A stretch of 64,000 nucleotides of DNA from Hyphomicrobiales bacterium (GTDB lineage Bacteria > Pseudomonadota > Alphaproteobacteria > Rhizobiales > Rhizobiaceae). The translations under genes were made by a program, and so were the position numbers. This document shows, piece by piece, positions 1 to 8,711 of this stretch. The first letter of the stretch is position 1. Each line of letters starts with the position of its first letter. The notes beneath the pieces were generated by a model. That model was not told where the DNA came from, ran no database searches, and worked only from the letters and a program-made list of their open reading frames with translations. Where the stretch lies: assembly GCA_900471815.1 (NCBI GenBank), contig UICE01000004.1, positions 186,001-250,000 of the forward strand, written 5' to 3'.

Positions 1-128
1 GCGCATGCCCGCTTCTTTGTAACCATAAACAGGTCTAGTAAGGCGCTTCGCATTTCTTCATCGTCGTCAACCACGTATATGATTGGCTCGACCAACGTTT
101 CAACTTTAACTTGTGCGTTTTGCATCAT
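1..128 (-). CDS. Response regulator, receiver N-terminus (cut by window edge)
   Basis: The reverse strand encodes about 42 residues ending at the window edge. After a short leader it shows a hydrophobic strand followed by V-V-D-D-D-E-E, the acidic phosphorylation pocket of a CheY-like receiver. Two in-frame ATGs sit at 128 and 125. The last visible residues (after L-L-D-L-F) do not fit the usual receiver helix well, so a frameshift near base 30 is possible, but the edge prevents a decision. It is divergent from a second FixJ-type regulator at 558, so the two may share a promoter region. The output domain is outside the window. Confidence 0.7.
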   Translation of the reverse strand, partial: MMQNAQVKVETLVEPIIYVVDDDEEMRSALLDLFMVTKKRAC

Positions 129-557
129 TGAATCGTCTCAACCAAACTAAATTTCGCGCCAATGCCCATTGGCCAAACGGACTGCGTCAACCGACTGCTC
201 GTCCTCAGCGTTGAAATTTTAGTTACCCTTCGCGCCAAGCATAGCTCAACCGGGCCGCGAAAGAGCGTATACTTTAGTTTAGGTCTTGGACTCGCAATCC
301 TACGCTTATACTGACTGCGGTTCGCCGATCTTCTGTAAATACCGGCGCGTACCGCGCCTGTGTAACCTGAAACGATTTGGCAACCTCGGCTTACAAGCCG
401 TAATGAATCGATTGAACGCGTCAATCTAAAACTTCGTTTAGTCGACCAGTGATGGGAAACGCCTACAATATCGGGTTAAACTGATGGAGCTTGTCATGAG
501 AGTAACGGTCGTGGGTCGCGATCTGCAGCAAGGGCTGTGCCGGCATCGGGGGATGAA
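129..557. other. Intergenic region between divergent response regulators
   Basis: About 430 bases lie between two divergent response-regulator starts. A reverse-strand open frame (125-424) spans most of it but has no recognisable domain and an Arg/Ser-rich composition, so I treat it as non-coding. A purine-rich ribosome binding site precedes the 558 start. I see no clear terminator or RNA gene. Confidence 0.5.
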
Positions 558-1241
558 ATGAACATACTGACAAGCACCCCCATTAGCGCTCAGCAAAAGC
601 AAGTGCGTTCTGAGCAAAAGCCTATCGTGTTGGTCGTTGATGATGACGAATCGCTACGAATATCCATATGCGATCTACTGGAATCTGTCGGGATTGAAGC
701 GGCCGGATACGCATCCACACAAGCGCTCATGGATGCAAATGTTCTCAACCGACCGGGTTGCATAATCCTCGATGTTCGCATGCCGGGCTTGAGCGGCCTT
801 GATTTTCAAGCCCGGCTGGCCGCAAGCGGCATTTCTGCATCAATAGTTTTTCTCACGGGGTATGGCGACATTCCTATGACAGTGCAGGCGATGAAGGCCG
901 GCGCAGTCGAGTTCCTAACCAAGCCGGTGCGCGACCAAACATTGCTGGACGCGGTAAGCAAAGCTATCGAAATCGACAAGGAAAAACGCGCCGAACAGTT
1001 CGAAACCGACGCCAACGTCGCACGATATCTCACGCTTACTCCTCGTGAGCGCCAGGTCATGGAGGCCGTTGTACTAGGAAAGCTAAGCAAGCAAATCGCT
1101 TTCGATCTCAACATAACGGAAATCACAGTCAAGCTACACCGAAGCAACTTGATGCGCAAAATGCAGACGCCTTTTGTCACCCAATTGCTTCGAGCCTGGC
1201 AGTCGATCCCCAAGGATATCCGTCACGACAATCCCCGGTGA
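558..1241 (+). CDS. FixJ/NarL-type two-component response regulator
   Basis: A 227-residue receiver plus helix-turn-helix regulator. The acidic pocket is D28-D29-D30, the phospho-acceptor is D72 in L-D-V-R-M-P-G, and the conserved Thr (T100) and Lys (K122, in T-K-P) are present. This is a complete active receiver. The C-terminus (about 160-215) carries a LuxR/GerE-type HTH with L-T-P-R-E-R-Q-V and I-T-V-K-L-H-R, as in the FixJ, NodW and TtrR regulators. The ATG at 558 is preferred to the upstream GTG at 537 because GGGGGA precedes it. No cognate histidine kinase is visible. The target genes cannot be read from the sequence. Confidence 0.9.
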   Translation: MNILTSTPISAQQKQVRSEQKPIVLVVDDDESLRISICDLLESVGIEAAGYASTQALMDANVLNRPGCIILDVRMPGLSGLDFQARLAASGISASIVFLTGYGDIPMTVQAMKAGAVEFLTKPVRDQTLLDAVSKAIEIDKEKRAEQFETDANVARYLTLTPRERQVMEAVVLGKLSKQIAFDLNITEITVKLHRSNLMRKMQTPFVTQLLRAWQSIPKDIRHDNPR

Positions 1242-1270
1242 TCAAATGTTCATCTCTCAATGAACCCAAT

Positions 1271-2293
1271 TCAAAACAGGATATCATTTTTTGCCACAAT
1301 AGGTTGCAGGTCGTTTGACTCGCCCATCATGCCCCGCATTGCTATCTCGATTCTCCGTGCAATGGACGAAATTGGTACATCGTTGGCATTGCCCTCAAAT
1401 GGGTTTGATGAGTTCTCTCCGACCTTTTCCAACGAGACGAAAACCCAACCGACAGCAACGCTGAATGGGACGTTCAGCCAAGCCGTCCAATCCGCGATGC
1501 CAGCGGATTTTCCCAATTCATAAGCAAACGGAAATAGGCCAAAAGGAATGATGGCGACAAATATTTTTACCAGAATTACGGCTATCGAATAGTAGTTGCG
1601 GGGGTAGGGGTAGTTTTTGATTAGCTTCAGTCCGCCCTGCAATCGGGAAAGGTCGTCAAGTCGGGCTATCAACCCAACGAACATGTACTCGCTGATAAGA
1701 TTTTGCTTGCGTAGTTTTCTAAGTGCTTCGTATTGCCAGTCGAGAATGAGGCTTTCTTTGTCACCCGAACACGCCATTATTTTCTGCACTTCGTCATCCG
1801 ACAAGTAGTTTTTCAGTTCCTCATCAAGTACGGAAGTGCTTTCAGGGCTTGGGATTTTGGCAAGGAAGCGAATGTTGCCGACATCGAACCTATTCTCCCA
1901 CGATCTACTGTCTCGCAAATAAAAGCGTAGAGAAGTGAGCCAAGCGAAATGGCGACAGAACATATCTTCCAATCGTGCACCCGAAGGAACATCACCCAGC
2001 TCGCGCGTTGCAGAGATCAGCCTTTCGGCCAGGATGAAGCTACTGCCATTGAGTTGCTCCGATAGCGTCAGGGCGTTGGTGCATCGTGCAAAACATTGCT
2101 GACTCTTAAATGCGAGGCTAATCGCTAGAGCCGACCCGACGATTGTCAGAATCGGCGCTGGCACCGTCAGGAATCTCAATGTCGAAAGTTGAAGGAACAA
2201 AGTTGCAAACAAAGCCCATCCAATTAACCATTGGGTCTCCTTTCTCGTCCAAGCAAGGAAGTCGTTGATGCTATATTGTCGGCCTATATGCAT
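1271..2293 (-). CDS. Bestrophin-like membrane channel protein
   Basis: A 340-residue integral membrane protein of the bacterial bestrophin (RFP-TM/UPF0187) family, whose characterised members are pentameric anion or cation channels. Family signatures are an early pair of membrane helices, a long charged middle region, a second hydrophobic block at about 230-285, and the C-terminal stretch E-N-P/S-N-P-F-E-G followed by I-S-S-I-A-R-R-I-E. Length is normal for the family. It is the last gene of a leftward cluster, 26 bases after the small GNAT gene. The physiological ion is not inferable. No strong ribosome site is visible, so the exact start is uncertain. Confidence 0.85.
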   Translation of the reverse strand: MHIGRQYSINDFLAWTRKETQWLIGWALFATLFLQLSTLRFLTVPAPILTIVGSALAISLAFKSQQCFARCTNALTLSEQLNGSSFILAERLISATRELGDVPSGARLEDMFCRHFAWLTSLRFYLRDSRSWENRFDVGNIRFLAKIPSPESTSVLDEELKNYLSDDEVQKIMACSGDKESLILDWQYEALRKLRKQNLISEYMFVGLIARLDDLSRLQGGLKLIKNYPYPRNYYSIAVILVKIFVAIIPFGLFPFAYELGKSAGIADWTAWLNVPFSVAVGWVFVSLEKVGENSSNPFEGNANDVPISSIARRIEIAMRGMMGESNDLQPIVAKNDILF

Positions 2294-2319
2294 GGATTAG
2301 CCATTTTTTGTTTTCGAGA

Positions 2320-2649
2320 CTATAAAGCTGAGTCAACGAGGTCATTGTATTCTGGGTGCGTTTGCAAGAAACTGTGCATGAACGAGCATCTTATTACTGC
2401 TTTCTTGCCTTGCTCACGGAGTATATCGAACACCCCCTCGATTAATGCCGCGCCTATACCTTGACTGGCAAATTCGGGAACTTCGACCTTAAAGAACACA
2501 AACTGTTCGTCCTCCAGTCGGTAGTATGCAGCCGCCCACATTCCATCATGTATCTGTCGTTCAAAACGATGCTTTTCCCGGTTGTCTCTGACTTGGGCAT
2601 CCACTGCAGTTATTTCCTTTCTCAACGGGCCATAGAGCGCGTTAGCCAA
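2320..2649 (-). CDS. Small GNAT-fold N-acetyltransferase (NATD1/YjdJ-like)
   Basis: A 109-residue protein of the small GNAT group that includes YjdJ and eukaryotic NATD1. The acetyl-CoA loop is Q-G-I-G-A-A-L with the following helix, then the family C-terminal motif H-P-E-Y-N-D-L. The substrate is unknown for this group. Its start lies inside the end of the upstream NmrA-like gene (28-base overlap), which suggests translational coupling. A paralogue lies at 8712-8999. The surrounding cluster (redox and stress genes) suggests a stress-linked role, which is inference only. Confidence 0.8.
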   Translation of the reverse strand: MANALYGPLRKEITAVDAQVRDNREKHRFERQIHDGMWAAAYYRLEDEQFVFFKVEVPEFASQGIGAALIEGVFDILREQGKKAVIRCSFMHSFLQTHPEYNDLVDSAL

Positions 2650-3374
2650 TCGATGTACCGCAATGAACCCACGCGTGCTCCCTTGATTGGAAGTAGCGTG
2701 TCGTCATTGAGTTCGACGCCGTAGTACCGGGCGCTGTCGTCGGTTATCACCTGGCGGGTATCTTCGTTAGCTGTCAGGTGCATTCGAGCGATTTCGTCGA
2801 GGCCGAACTGGTCGCGTCCGCCAATTTCTACGGTGTCGTTCTTCGGTGCTTTCACTGCCAATTCAGCCAACATCTCTGCAACATTTTCAGCAGCTATCGG
2901 TCTGACCGCCGCCGAAGGAAGCCGAAAGCCATCTCCGTCTGCGTTCATTTCGATCACGCCGCCGATGAACTCAAAAAATTGCGTCGAATGGAGAATGGTA
3001 TACGGCCGTCTTGCTGCACGAATGAGGTTTTCCTGCACCATTTTCGCGCGGAAATAGTCACTCTCGACAAGGCGCGGTGTTCCTACCACTGAAAGCGCGA
3101 TGTAGTGTTTGACGCCAGCATCTCTCGAGGCGGCCAGAAGATTCCTGGTAGACGCCCTGAAAAAGTCGAGCGCGGAGTTGTCGCCAAAGGATGCCGCGTT
3201 GGTGACGTCGATAACGACTTCAGCCCCTGAAATAACGTCCCCAAGGCCTTTCCCCGTCGCGCTGTTAATCCCCAGTGAAGTGGAGGCGGCGACAACGTCG
3301 ACGCCTACCTTTTCAAGTTTTTCTACGAGATGGGTTCCAATTTGGCCAGTCGCCCCCATAACAGTGATTTTCAT
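2622..3374 (-). CDS. NmrA-like NAD(P)-binding oxidoreductase (copy A)
   Basis: About 250 residues of an atypical short-chain dehydrogenase of the NmrA/NAD(P)H-binding type. The N-terminal Rossmann motif G-A-T-G-Q-I-G is intact, and no classical Y-x3-K catalytic pair is obvious, as in NmrA-type redox sensors. The start at 3374 is chosen because AGGGAGGA stands just before it; an upstream in-frame ATG lacks such a site. It is clearly paralogous along its whole length to 3892-4647 and lies 20 bases after the cupin gene. Together they look like parts of one leftward transcription unit. The substrate is unknown. Confidence 0.85.
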   Translation of the reverse strand: MKITVMGATGQIGTHLVEKLEKVGVDVVAASTSLGINSATGKGLGDVISGAEVVIDVTNAASFGDNSALDFFRASTRNLLAASRDAGVKHYIALSVVGTPRLVESDYFRAKMVQENLIRAARRPYTILHSTQFFEFIGGVIEMNADGDGFRLPSAAVRPIAAENVAEMLAELAVKAPKNDTVEIGGRDQFGLDEIARMHLTANEDTRQVITDDSARYYGVELNDDTLLPIKGARVGSLRYIDWLTRSMAR

Positions 3375-3394
3375 CGTTTCCTCCCTGCAAAATG

Positions 3395-3799
3395 TCACTT
3401 CACTGGAATGACAGCTGGAGCGTTCTTGTTTTTAAGCAGCACAACGATGAATTTCGCCCGTTTGGTCTTGCTCGCATTTCGGCTCACCAAGTGAATGTCG
3501 GAAGGACTTTCGTAATAGGTCTCCCCAGGCGACAAGGTAACTGCTTTTTCTCCTTTGACCTGCATCACGATCGAGCCCTCCAAAACATAGACAAACGCAT
3601 TTGCTTCGTGTTTGTGAATGGGTGAAGAACCTCCCGGTCCATACTCGACTGATATCATCAGCCCCTCTTTGCCAGGATAATTCGGAAGGTCCTTTCGTGT
3701 GAGCGGGGTGACCTTTGCGGTATCTTCGGCGGCAAACGCAATACCGCCATGCAGACAAGCGGCCGCAGATACAAAAAGTGTTAGCAAGACTGCTTTCAT
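3395..3799 (-). CDS. Secreted single-domain cupin protein
   Basis: A 134-residue protein with a clear signal peptide (Lys, then a hydrophobic stretch ending A-F-A-A) followed by one cupin beta-barrel. The first cupin motif is visible as G-G-S-S-P-I-H-K-H-E-A, giving two metal-binding His and a Glu. The later G-E-T-Y-Y...I-H motif supplies the last ligand. It is probably periplasmic and metal-binding; enzymatic function cannot be assigned. It sits between two NmrA-like paralogues in the same direction. The ATG at 3799 follows AAGGA and begins the signal peptide; upstream residues are not signal-like. Confidence 0.85.
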   Translation of the reverse strand: MKAVLLTLFVSAAACLHGGIAFAAEDTAKVTPLTRKDLPNYPGKEGLMISVEYGPGGSSPIHKHEANAFVYVLEGSIVMQVKGEKAVTLSPGETYYESPSDIHLVSRNASKTKRAKFIVVLLKNKNAPAVIPVK

Positions 3800-3891
3800 C
3801 GTAGGAATCCTTTTTGAATAATGTGAACAAAGCTTCTGGCTGGAGAACCTCATCCCAATGACCGCTTAGACGGGTCACGGGATGAATTGAA

Positions 3892-4647
3892 TCACTTCGG
3901 CTGTTGAGACTGGCGGAACCAGTCTTCGAAGCCGATCTTGCCGATCCGGGCACCGTCGCCCGGCACGATCGATTGATCGTTGAGCTCAGATCCAAAATAA
4001 CGGGCATGGACATCTGCCTCGACCGTACGCGGGTCGTTGGCCGCTTTCAGATAGCGGGCAATGATTACATTCATGGGAGCACGCTCAGGACCCGCGATCT
4101 CGATCATGCCGTTGAGCGGGTTCCCCAGGGCAACTTCTGCCATTGTATCGGCAACATCGTCCGATGCGATGGGCTGGAACGCTGCAGGAGACAACCGGGT
4201 GGTTGTGCCGACCGTTGCTTCATCAGCAATGCCCTTCAGGAACTCAAAAAACTGGGTTGAATGGACGATCGAGAAGGGGATCGAAGATTCCTTGATGAGG
4301 CGTTCCTGGGCAAGTTTTGCTCTGAAGTAGCCATTCTCCGGCAGCCGGTCGGTTCCCACAATTGACAGGGCAATATGGTGTTTCACGCCAGCATTTGCTT
4401 CGGCGGCAAGCAAATTACGGCCCGATGTTTCGAAGAATTCGAGAACGGCCTTATCTTCCCAGGAGGGCGCATTTGCGAGGTCAATGACGACTTGCGCACC
4501 GACTAACGCTTCAGACAGACCCTCGCCGGTGATGGTGTTGACCCCGGTGTTTGGAGATGCGGCAACCACCTCGTGACCTTTATTGCGCAGACGTACAGCG
4601 GTTTTTGACCCGATAAGGCCTGTCCCCCCGATGATGACGATTTTCAT
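3892..4647 (-). CDS. NmrA-like NAD(P)-binding oxidoreductase (copy B)
   Basis: A 251-residue Rossmann-fold protein beginning with the dinucleotide motif G-G-T-G-L-I-G at residues 7-13. It matches copy A (2622-3374) throughout, including shared blocks such as A-G-V-K-H, Y-F-R-A-K and H-S-T-Q-F-F-E-F. The pair therefore arose by duplication, with the cupin gene now between them. An AAGGAGA ribosome site precedes the ATG. It starts 36 bases after the cytochrome b stop. A role in sensing or reducing a quinone or oxidised metabolite is possible but unproven. Confidence 0.85.
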   Translation of the reverse strand: MKIVIIGGTGLIGSKTAVRLRNKGHEVVAASPNTGVNTITGEGLSEALVGAQVVIDLANAPSWEDKAVLEFFETSGRNLLAAEANAGVKHHIALSIVGTDRLPENGYFRAKLAQERLIKESSIPFSIVHSTQFFEFLKGIADEATVGTTTRLSPAAFQPIASDDVADTMAEVALGNPLNGMIEIAGPERAPMNVIIARYLKAANDPRTVEADVHARYFGSELNDQSIVPGDGARIGKIGFEDWFRQSQQPK

Positions 4648-4683
4648 AACATTTCTCCTTTTTTCGGCCCTCGCGGCCGATGA

Positions 4684-5952
4684 TCAACTGGATTTCTGGC
4701 CCGCATCGCTCTTCGCAAGGACTGCTTCTGTAATCGAGTTAGGCAACCGCCGCGGCTTCTCGATCAGCCCCAGAAGCGGCATGATGACGATGAAAAATGC
4801 GAAATAATAAAGCGTCGCCAACTGGGACAGGACGACGTAGGTGCCTTCCGCTGGCCGCGATCCGAGCCAACCGAGAAAAAGGCCGTTAGCAACGAAAAGC
4901 GTGAAGAAAAGCCTGTACAATGGTCGATAGACCGCCGAACGCACCTTGGTGGTATCGAGCCACGGCACGAAGAACAGCACGGCAATGGCGGCGAACATGG
5001 CCAATACCCCGCCGAGCTTGGAGTCGATCGGTCCAACGCTGAAAGTGATGGCACGCAGGATCGCGTAAAAGGGAAGGAAGTACCATTCGGGCACGATGTG
5101 CGCAGGCGTCTTCAGCGGGTCAGCGACAGTATAGTTGTCGGGGTGGCCGAGAAAATTGGGCATGTAAAAGACGAAATAGGCCAGCACGAGCAAGAAGACG
5201 ACAATTCCAAGCGCGTCTTTGACCGTTGCGTGGGGGGTAAAGTCAACAACGTCGGTAGGCAACTTCACGTCAATACCAATAGGATTGTTCTGGCCCACCA
5301 CGTGTAATGCCCAGATATGTAATGCCACCACGCCAGTGAGCATGAATGGCAGAAGATAGTGCAGAGCAAAGAACCGATTGAGCGTCGGATTGTTTACTGA
5401 AAAACCACCCAGGAGCAGTTGCTGAATCCAGTCGCCGACCACCGGAATGGCGGTGAAGAAGTTGGTAATGACGGTAGCACCCCAAAACGACATCTGTCCC
5501 CAAGGCAGGACATAGCCCATGAATGCAGTCGCCATCATCAATAAAAAATTCATGCAGCCGAGTACCCAGAGAAGCTCTCGCGGCGACTTGAATGAGCCGT
5601 AGTAGAGGCCCCTTCCGATGTGGATATAGACGGCAATGAAGAAGAATGACGCTCCGTTCGAATGCAGGTAGCGAAGGAGCCAGCCGGAGTTCACGTCGCG
5701 CATGATCTTCTCAACTGAAATGAAGGCGAGCCCCGTATCGGGCGCAAAGTGCATCGCCAGCACGACGCCTGTCAGTATCTGAGAGAGCAGCATGACTGTG
5801 AGAATGCCGCCGAATGAATAGGCGTAGTTCAGGTTGCGCGGAACCGGGTAGACTATGAAGGAATCGTACACCATTCTTGGCAGCGGCATGCGGGCGTCAA
5901 ACCAGCGTTCAATGCCAGTGTTTGGCGTATAAGTCGGACGTTCGCGTCTCAA
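4684..5952 (-). CDS. Cytochrome b (bc1-type), orphan copy
   Basis: A 422-residue cytochrome b with all haem ligands: H97/H198 and H111/H212, each helix pair spaced 14 residues apart as in bacterial bc1 complexes. The Qo-site P-E-W-Y motif and the eight-helix hydrophobic pattern are present. It should sit in the inner membrane and move electrons from quinol. The Rieske protein and cytochrome c1 genes normally next to it (petA, petC) are absent on both sides. It is coupled by a 4-base overlap to a small upstream ORF and follows bfd. It is probably an auxiliary copy rather than the main respiratory cytochrome b. Confidence 0.92.
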   Translation of the reverse strand: MRRERPTYTPNTGIERWFDARMPLPRMVYDSFIVYPVPRNLNYAYSFGGILTVMLLSQILTGVVLAMHFAPDTGLAFISVEKIMRDVNSGWLLRYLHSNGASFFFIAVYIHIGRGLYYGSFKSPRELLWVLGCMNFLLMMATAFMGYVLPWGQMSFWGATVITNFFTAIPVVGDWIQQLLLGGFSVNNPTLNRFFALHYLLPFMLTGVVALHIWALHVVGQNNPIGIDVKLPTDVVDFTPHATVKDALGIVVFLLVLAYFVFYMPNFLGHPDNYTVADPLKTPAHIVPEWYFLPFYAILRAITFSVGPIDSKLGGVLAMFAAIAVLFFVPWLDTTKVRSAVYRPLYRLFFTLFVANGLFLGWLGSRPAEGTYVVLSQLATLYYFAFFIVIMPLLGLIEKPRRLPNSITEAVLAKSDAGQKSS

Positions 5953-6167
5953 CGGGTTTCTCCCTGCTGCCCGATTTCCGACATACGGTCACGGCACTTG
6001 TTTTCGGGCGAGTTGAACCTTCGGCGGCTGCGCGCATTGGCTAGCTGAGCTGCCGCAAATATTAAGTCGTCCGAAAGCTCCCGTCTTTCCGGCGTCAGCG
6101 ACGTTTCAACGCCCCAAAGCCTCAAGATAAACTTAATTAAGCTTGAAAGCGCGAAATGGGTGGTCAT
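5949..6167 (-). CDS. Small unrecognised protein coupled to cytochrome b
   Basis: A 72-residue ORF with GAGGAAG before its ATG. Its end overlaps the cytochrome b start by 4 bases, which strongly suggests it is translated and coupled. The protein is basic and has no membrane segment, cysteine motif or signal peptide strong enough to name a family. Its position suggests an accessory role for the orphan cytochrome b (assembly, expression control), which is inference. An upstream in-frame ATG at 6209 lacks a ribosome site. Confidence 0.6.
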   Translation of the reverse strand: MTTHFALSSLIKFILRLWGVETSLTPERRELSDDLIFAAAQLANARSRRRFNSPENKCRDRMSEIGQQGETR

Positions 6168-6251
6168 CTTCGATCTTCCTCGTACCGGGTTGCGGTTTTC
6201 ACTTTGCAAAACTCAAGGGGTCTGGACCATCGTGCGCAGGACGTGTGCGTT

Positions 6252-6267
6252 CTATACTTTGGTATAG
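6252..6267. promoter_or_regulatory. Perfect palindrome CTATAC-TTTG-GTATAG
   Basis: A perfect 6-bp inverted repeat with a 4-base spacer lies between bfd and the small ORF/cytochrome b pair. This is where a promoter for the leftward redox cluster is expected. The geometry suits a dimeric HTH regulator. I do not recognise the cognate family. Confidence 0.45.
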
Positions 6268-6285
6268 GGATGCCTGAGTGTAGGG

Positions 6286-6468
6286 CTATGGCGTGTCGTT
6301 GGTGCCGAGCGCCTCGTCTATAATGCGGCGGATGGTGCGGGCGCAGCGGCCGCAACGAGCGCTGCAGCCGAGACAGCCGTAAACCTTACTGATCGAGCGT
6401 GTCCGCTCCACCTCGATAGCGAAGCGGACATCCTGATCAGTGAATACGTTGCATGAACAGACAATCAT
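6286..6468 (-). CDS. bfd: Bacterioferritin-associated ferredoxin
   Basis: A 60-residue BFD-type (2Fe-2S) protein. The four cluster ligands are visible as C4-x-C6 and C39-x2-C42, in the expected arrangement, with C32 and C35 in addition. Known Bfd proteins transfer electrons to bacterioferritin to release stored iron. No bacterioferritin gene is next to it here. The start at 6468 gives the canonical M-I-V-C-S-C beginning. It heads the leftward cluster containing the orphan cytochrome b, about 118 bases upstream of the small ORF. Confidence 0.9.
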   Translation of the reverse strand: MIVCSCNVFTDQDVRFAIEVERTRSISKVYGCLGCSARCGRCARTIRRIIDEALGTNDTP

Positions 6469-6493
6469 GATGCGATGGCCCACTTAACAGCGG

Positions 6494-7408
6494 TCAGTAG
6501 TCCCACCAGGCTGGAACCCAACGAAATAAATCACCATGTGCCGCCACGCGACCGACAGATGGAAACGGTATGTGCGTCGATACCAGCCACGAGCCAGTCT
6601 CTGCCAGCTCGCGCATCAGACGGAGCCGCACGCGGGTTGCTTCCTCTGGATCGTGTTCGAATCCGTTGTGCCACTCGGGATGCTCAAACGACACCGGAAA
6701 TATGGCATCGCCGCCGAACATCAGCCGTTCGCCGCGGGAGGCCATGCGGACAACACTGTGGCCGGGGGTGTGGCCGCCAGTCCGGGTGACGACTATGCCT
6801 GGTGCCACCTCGGACTCTCGGTCAAACGTATGGAGCTGGCTGCGGTACTCGTCGAGAAACTGCAGTGAGGCTCGTCTTGCCAACTCTGCAAGCGCAGGCG
6901 GCATTCCGGTACGGGAGAAGTCGGGGGCCTTCCAGAACTCGGCCTCAGCCGCCGATACGTGAATCCGCAGGTCCGGACGCAGTTGATCCTTCACACCGTC
7001 TACTAACAGCCCGCCCACGTGGTCAAAGTGCATATGGGTCAGCACCACATCGGTCACGGCCGCCAGATCTACCCCGGCTGCCTTCAATCGATGGCCAAGC
7101 TGCCCGGCCCGCGGGAAGTCGGGGTATTCCTCACCTATTCCACTGTCAATAAGGATGGTCTGGTCTCCGGTGCGCACTACGACTGCATTTAGCGGCCAAT
7201 CGAACGCGTCGTGAGCAAGGAGTCTTTCGTCCAGCCAGGCCCCGCGGATTGCTGGGTCAGCGTTGGTTGCCATGGATTCAGCTGGCGGCGTCAATACTCC
7301 ATCGCTGATCACCATTACGTCAATATCGCCGACCTGTACCGCGTAGCGCGATGGAACCGACTCGTCGATTCCCGCCTTGCCGGCGAGTGGGGTGTTGTCG
7401 AAGCTCAT
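6494..7408 (-). CDS. MBL-fold metallo-hydrolase
   Basis: A 304-residue metallo-beta-lactamase-fold hydrolase. The metal motif H125-x-H127-x-D129-H130 (T-H-M-H-F-D-H) is intact, followed by H-T-P-G-H, G-G-D-A and a late S-T-H-I, so a dinuclear site should form. It resembles lactonase/quorum-quenching-like and other cytoplasmic MBL proteins; no signal peptide is seen. The start at 7408 follows AGGAG. A far upstream ATG would add an unrelated basic leader. It is divergent from a TetR regulator at 7867, a probable controller. The substrate is not inferable. Confidence 0.85.
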   Translation of the reverse strand: MSFDNTPLAGKAGIDESVPSRYAVQVGDIDVMVISDGVLTPPAESMATNADPAIRGAWLDERLLAHDAFDWPLNAVVVRTGDQTILIDSGIGEEYPDFPRAGQLGHRLKAAGVDLAAVTDVVLTHMHFDHVGGLLVDGVKDQLRPDLRIHVSAAEAEFWKAPDFSRTGMPPALAELARRASLQFLDEYRSQLHTFDRESEVAPGIVVTRTGGHTPGHSVVRMASRGERLMFGGDAIFPVSFEHPEWHNGFEHDPEEATRVRLRLMRELAETGSWLVSTHIPFPSVGRVAAHGDLFRWVPAWWDY

Positions 7409-7866
7409 GTCAATCTCCTGCTGAATAGCGTTTCGTGATCGCATTAGTCGTCGATTTGAGAACGAGGCGGAATCGGCCTGAGGTATAGGCTTCGTATGCC
7501 CAACGAATAGGTGGGACACCGAGAAGTTCTCGTGCCCTTGAACCATGGGTTAAGTCGGCTGCATCAGTTGGCTGGGTGCTGCAATCAATTCCCGAATGCC
7601 GGGAAACAGTTCAGGTGCCGCCGACCTACTCTCCAGAATTGTAGCGCCAGGGATCGGATGAAATTTAGTGTTGGCTCTCGGTCATCAGGGATGAAAAACG
7701 CCGAGGGGATGACAAAAACCGGACTTCCCCAGCCGCAATCCAGGCTACTCTAACCAGAAGAATAGCACGGCTTCACACTTGGTAGGGTAGTCTGCGCGGG
7801 TGGGATGACGGCACATACCGCTGTACGAAATGCAGGTAATTGAATTTTCCGGAGGCTAGAAGCGGC
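7409..7866. other. Intergenic region, MBL hydrolase / TetR divergent pair
   Basis: About 460 bases between divergent genes. It must contain both promoters. A weak inverted repeat GCCT-N7-AGGC occurs near 7480-7495. I see no coding potential that I trust and no strong operator. Confidence 0.4.
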
Positions 7867-8553
7867 GTGCAACTGAATTTGAGGTCACCGACAGGACGAA
7901 ACGAAATTCCATTTGAGGACAGTCTTCAACCTACGCATATCAGGACGACCATTCTGCAAACGTCCATGCGGTTGTTTCAAGCCAATGGTTATGTCGGCAC
8001 TTCGCTTGAGTGCATCGCCCTTGAGTCGTCGTGCAGTATGACTGCATTGCACGAAGAATTTACGGATAGGATGGGGATATTCGGCGCAATCGTATCTGAT
8101 GTTGTCGAACAAGAACTCCAGTTGCGGATACACAAGGCCGGCAACGCGACTGATCCAGGCACCGTGCTGATGGAAATTGGTCGACAGATCGTATCCCTGT
8201 CTGAAACGTCCGATCTGTTGTTCCTTTACCAGTTGACGGTGTGGGAATCGGCGGCGGCTCCGGAATTGGCCAGCGCATTTTTTGAGTACGGTCCTCGTCG
8301 GTTATCAGTGCGAATTGCGAAGCAGATCATGGACGACTGTGAACAGTGTGGCATTCAGGCCGAAGTGACCCGAGCCATCTCGAACTGGATGGCTACTCTG
8401 CTCTACGCTCAAGTTCACCTGAGATGCTTGAACAGAGTGTTATCCGCATCGCAAGAGCAGATGACACACGAAGCGATAAGTTTTTTACTCGATGCAGTTC
8501 TGCAGAATGCGCAGGCATCTCGAAACAGTTCGATCGGGAGGAGCAGGGCCTAG
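7867..8553 (+). CDS. TetR/AcrR-family transcriptional regulator
   Basis: About 228 residues. The N-terminal third holds a TetR-type HTH: I-L-Q-T-S-M-R-L-F, G-Y, then T-S-L-E-C-I-A with a recognition helix ending in an F-x-D-R-x-x-I-F-like segment. The C-terminus is a helical ligand-binding region with no near relative I can name. The GTG at 7867 is preferred over the TTG at 7840 because GGAGG stands 11 bases before it. It is divergent from the MBL hydrolase, which it may repress. Confidence 0.75.
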   Translation: MQLNLRSPTGRNEIPFEDSLQPTHIRTTILQTSMRLFQANGYVGTSLECIALESSCSMTALHEEFTDRMGIFGAIVSDVVEQELQLRIHKAGNATDPGTVLMEIGRQIVSLSETSDLLFLYQLTVWESAAAPELASAFFEYGPRRLSVRIAKQIMDDCEQCGIQAEVTRAISNWMATLLYAQVHLRCLNRVLSASQEQMTHEAISFLLDAVLQNAQASRNSSIGRSRA

Positions 8554-8711
8554 ACGAAAGTATAGCGTGGCCAGCAATCAGGTAGGGTAGCTGGCCTGAC
8601 AAGCGAATGGCACAATCGTCAAATTCCCCGCCACTCAAACCGTCCACATAGCTTCTTGAAATTCAGTCGATAGGCTGTTGGGACTTGTAGTCACCAATCT
8701 TGGAGTAAGAA

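Noticed and set aside
125-424. Reverse-strand 99-codon frame between the response regulators
   Set aside because: Arg/Ser-rich, no domain, and it occupies the shared promoter region of two divergent genes.
470-500. Possible EcfG-type general-stress promoter (GGAAAC-N14-GTT)
   Set aside because: Both the box and the spacing deviate from the GGAAC-N16/17-CGTT consensus.
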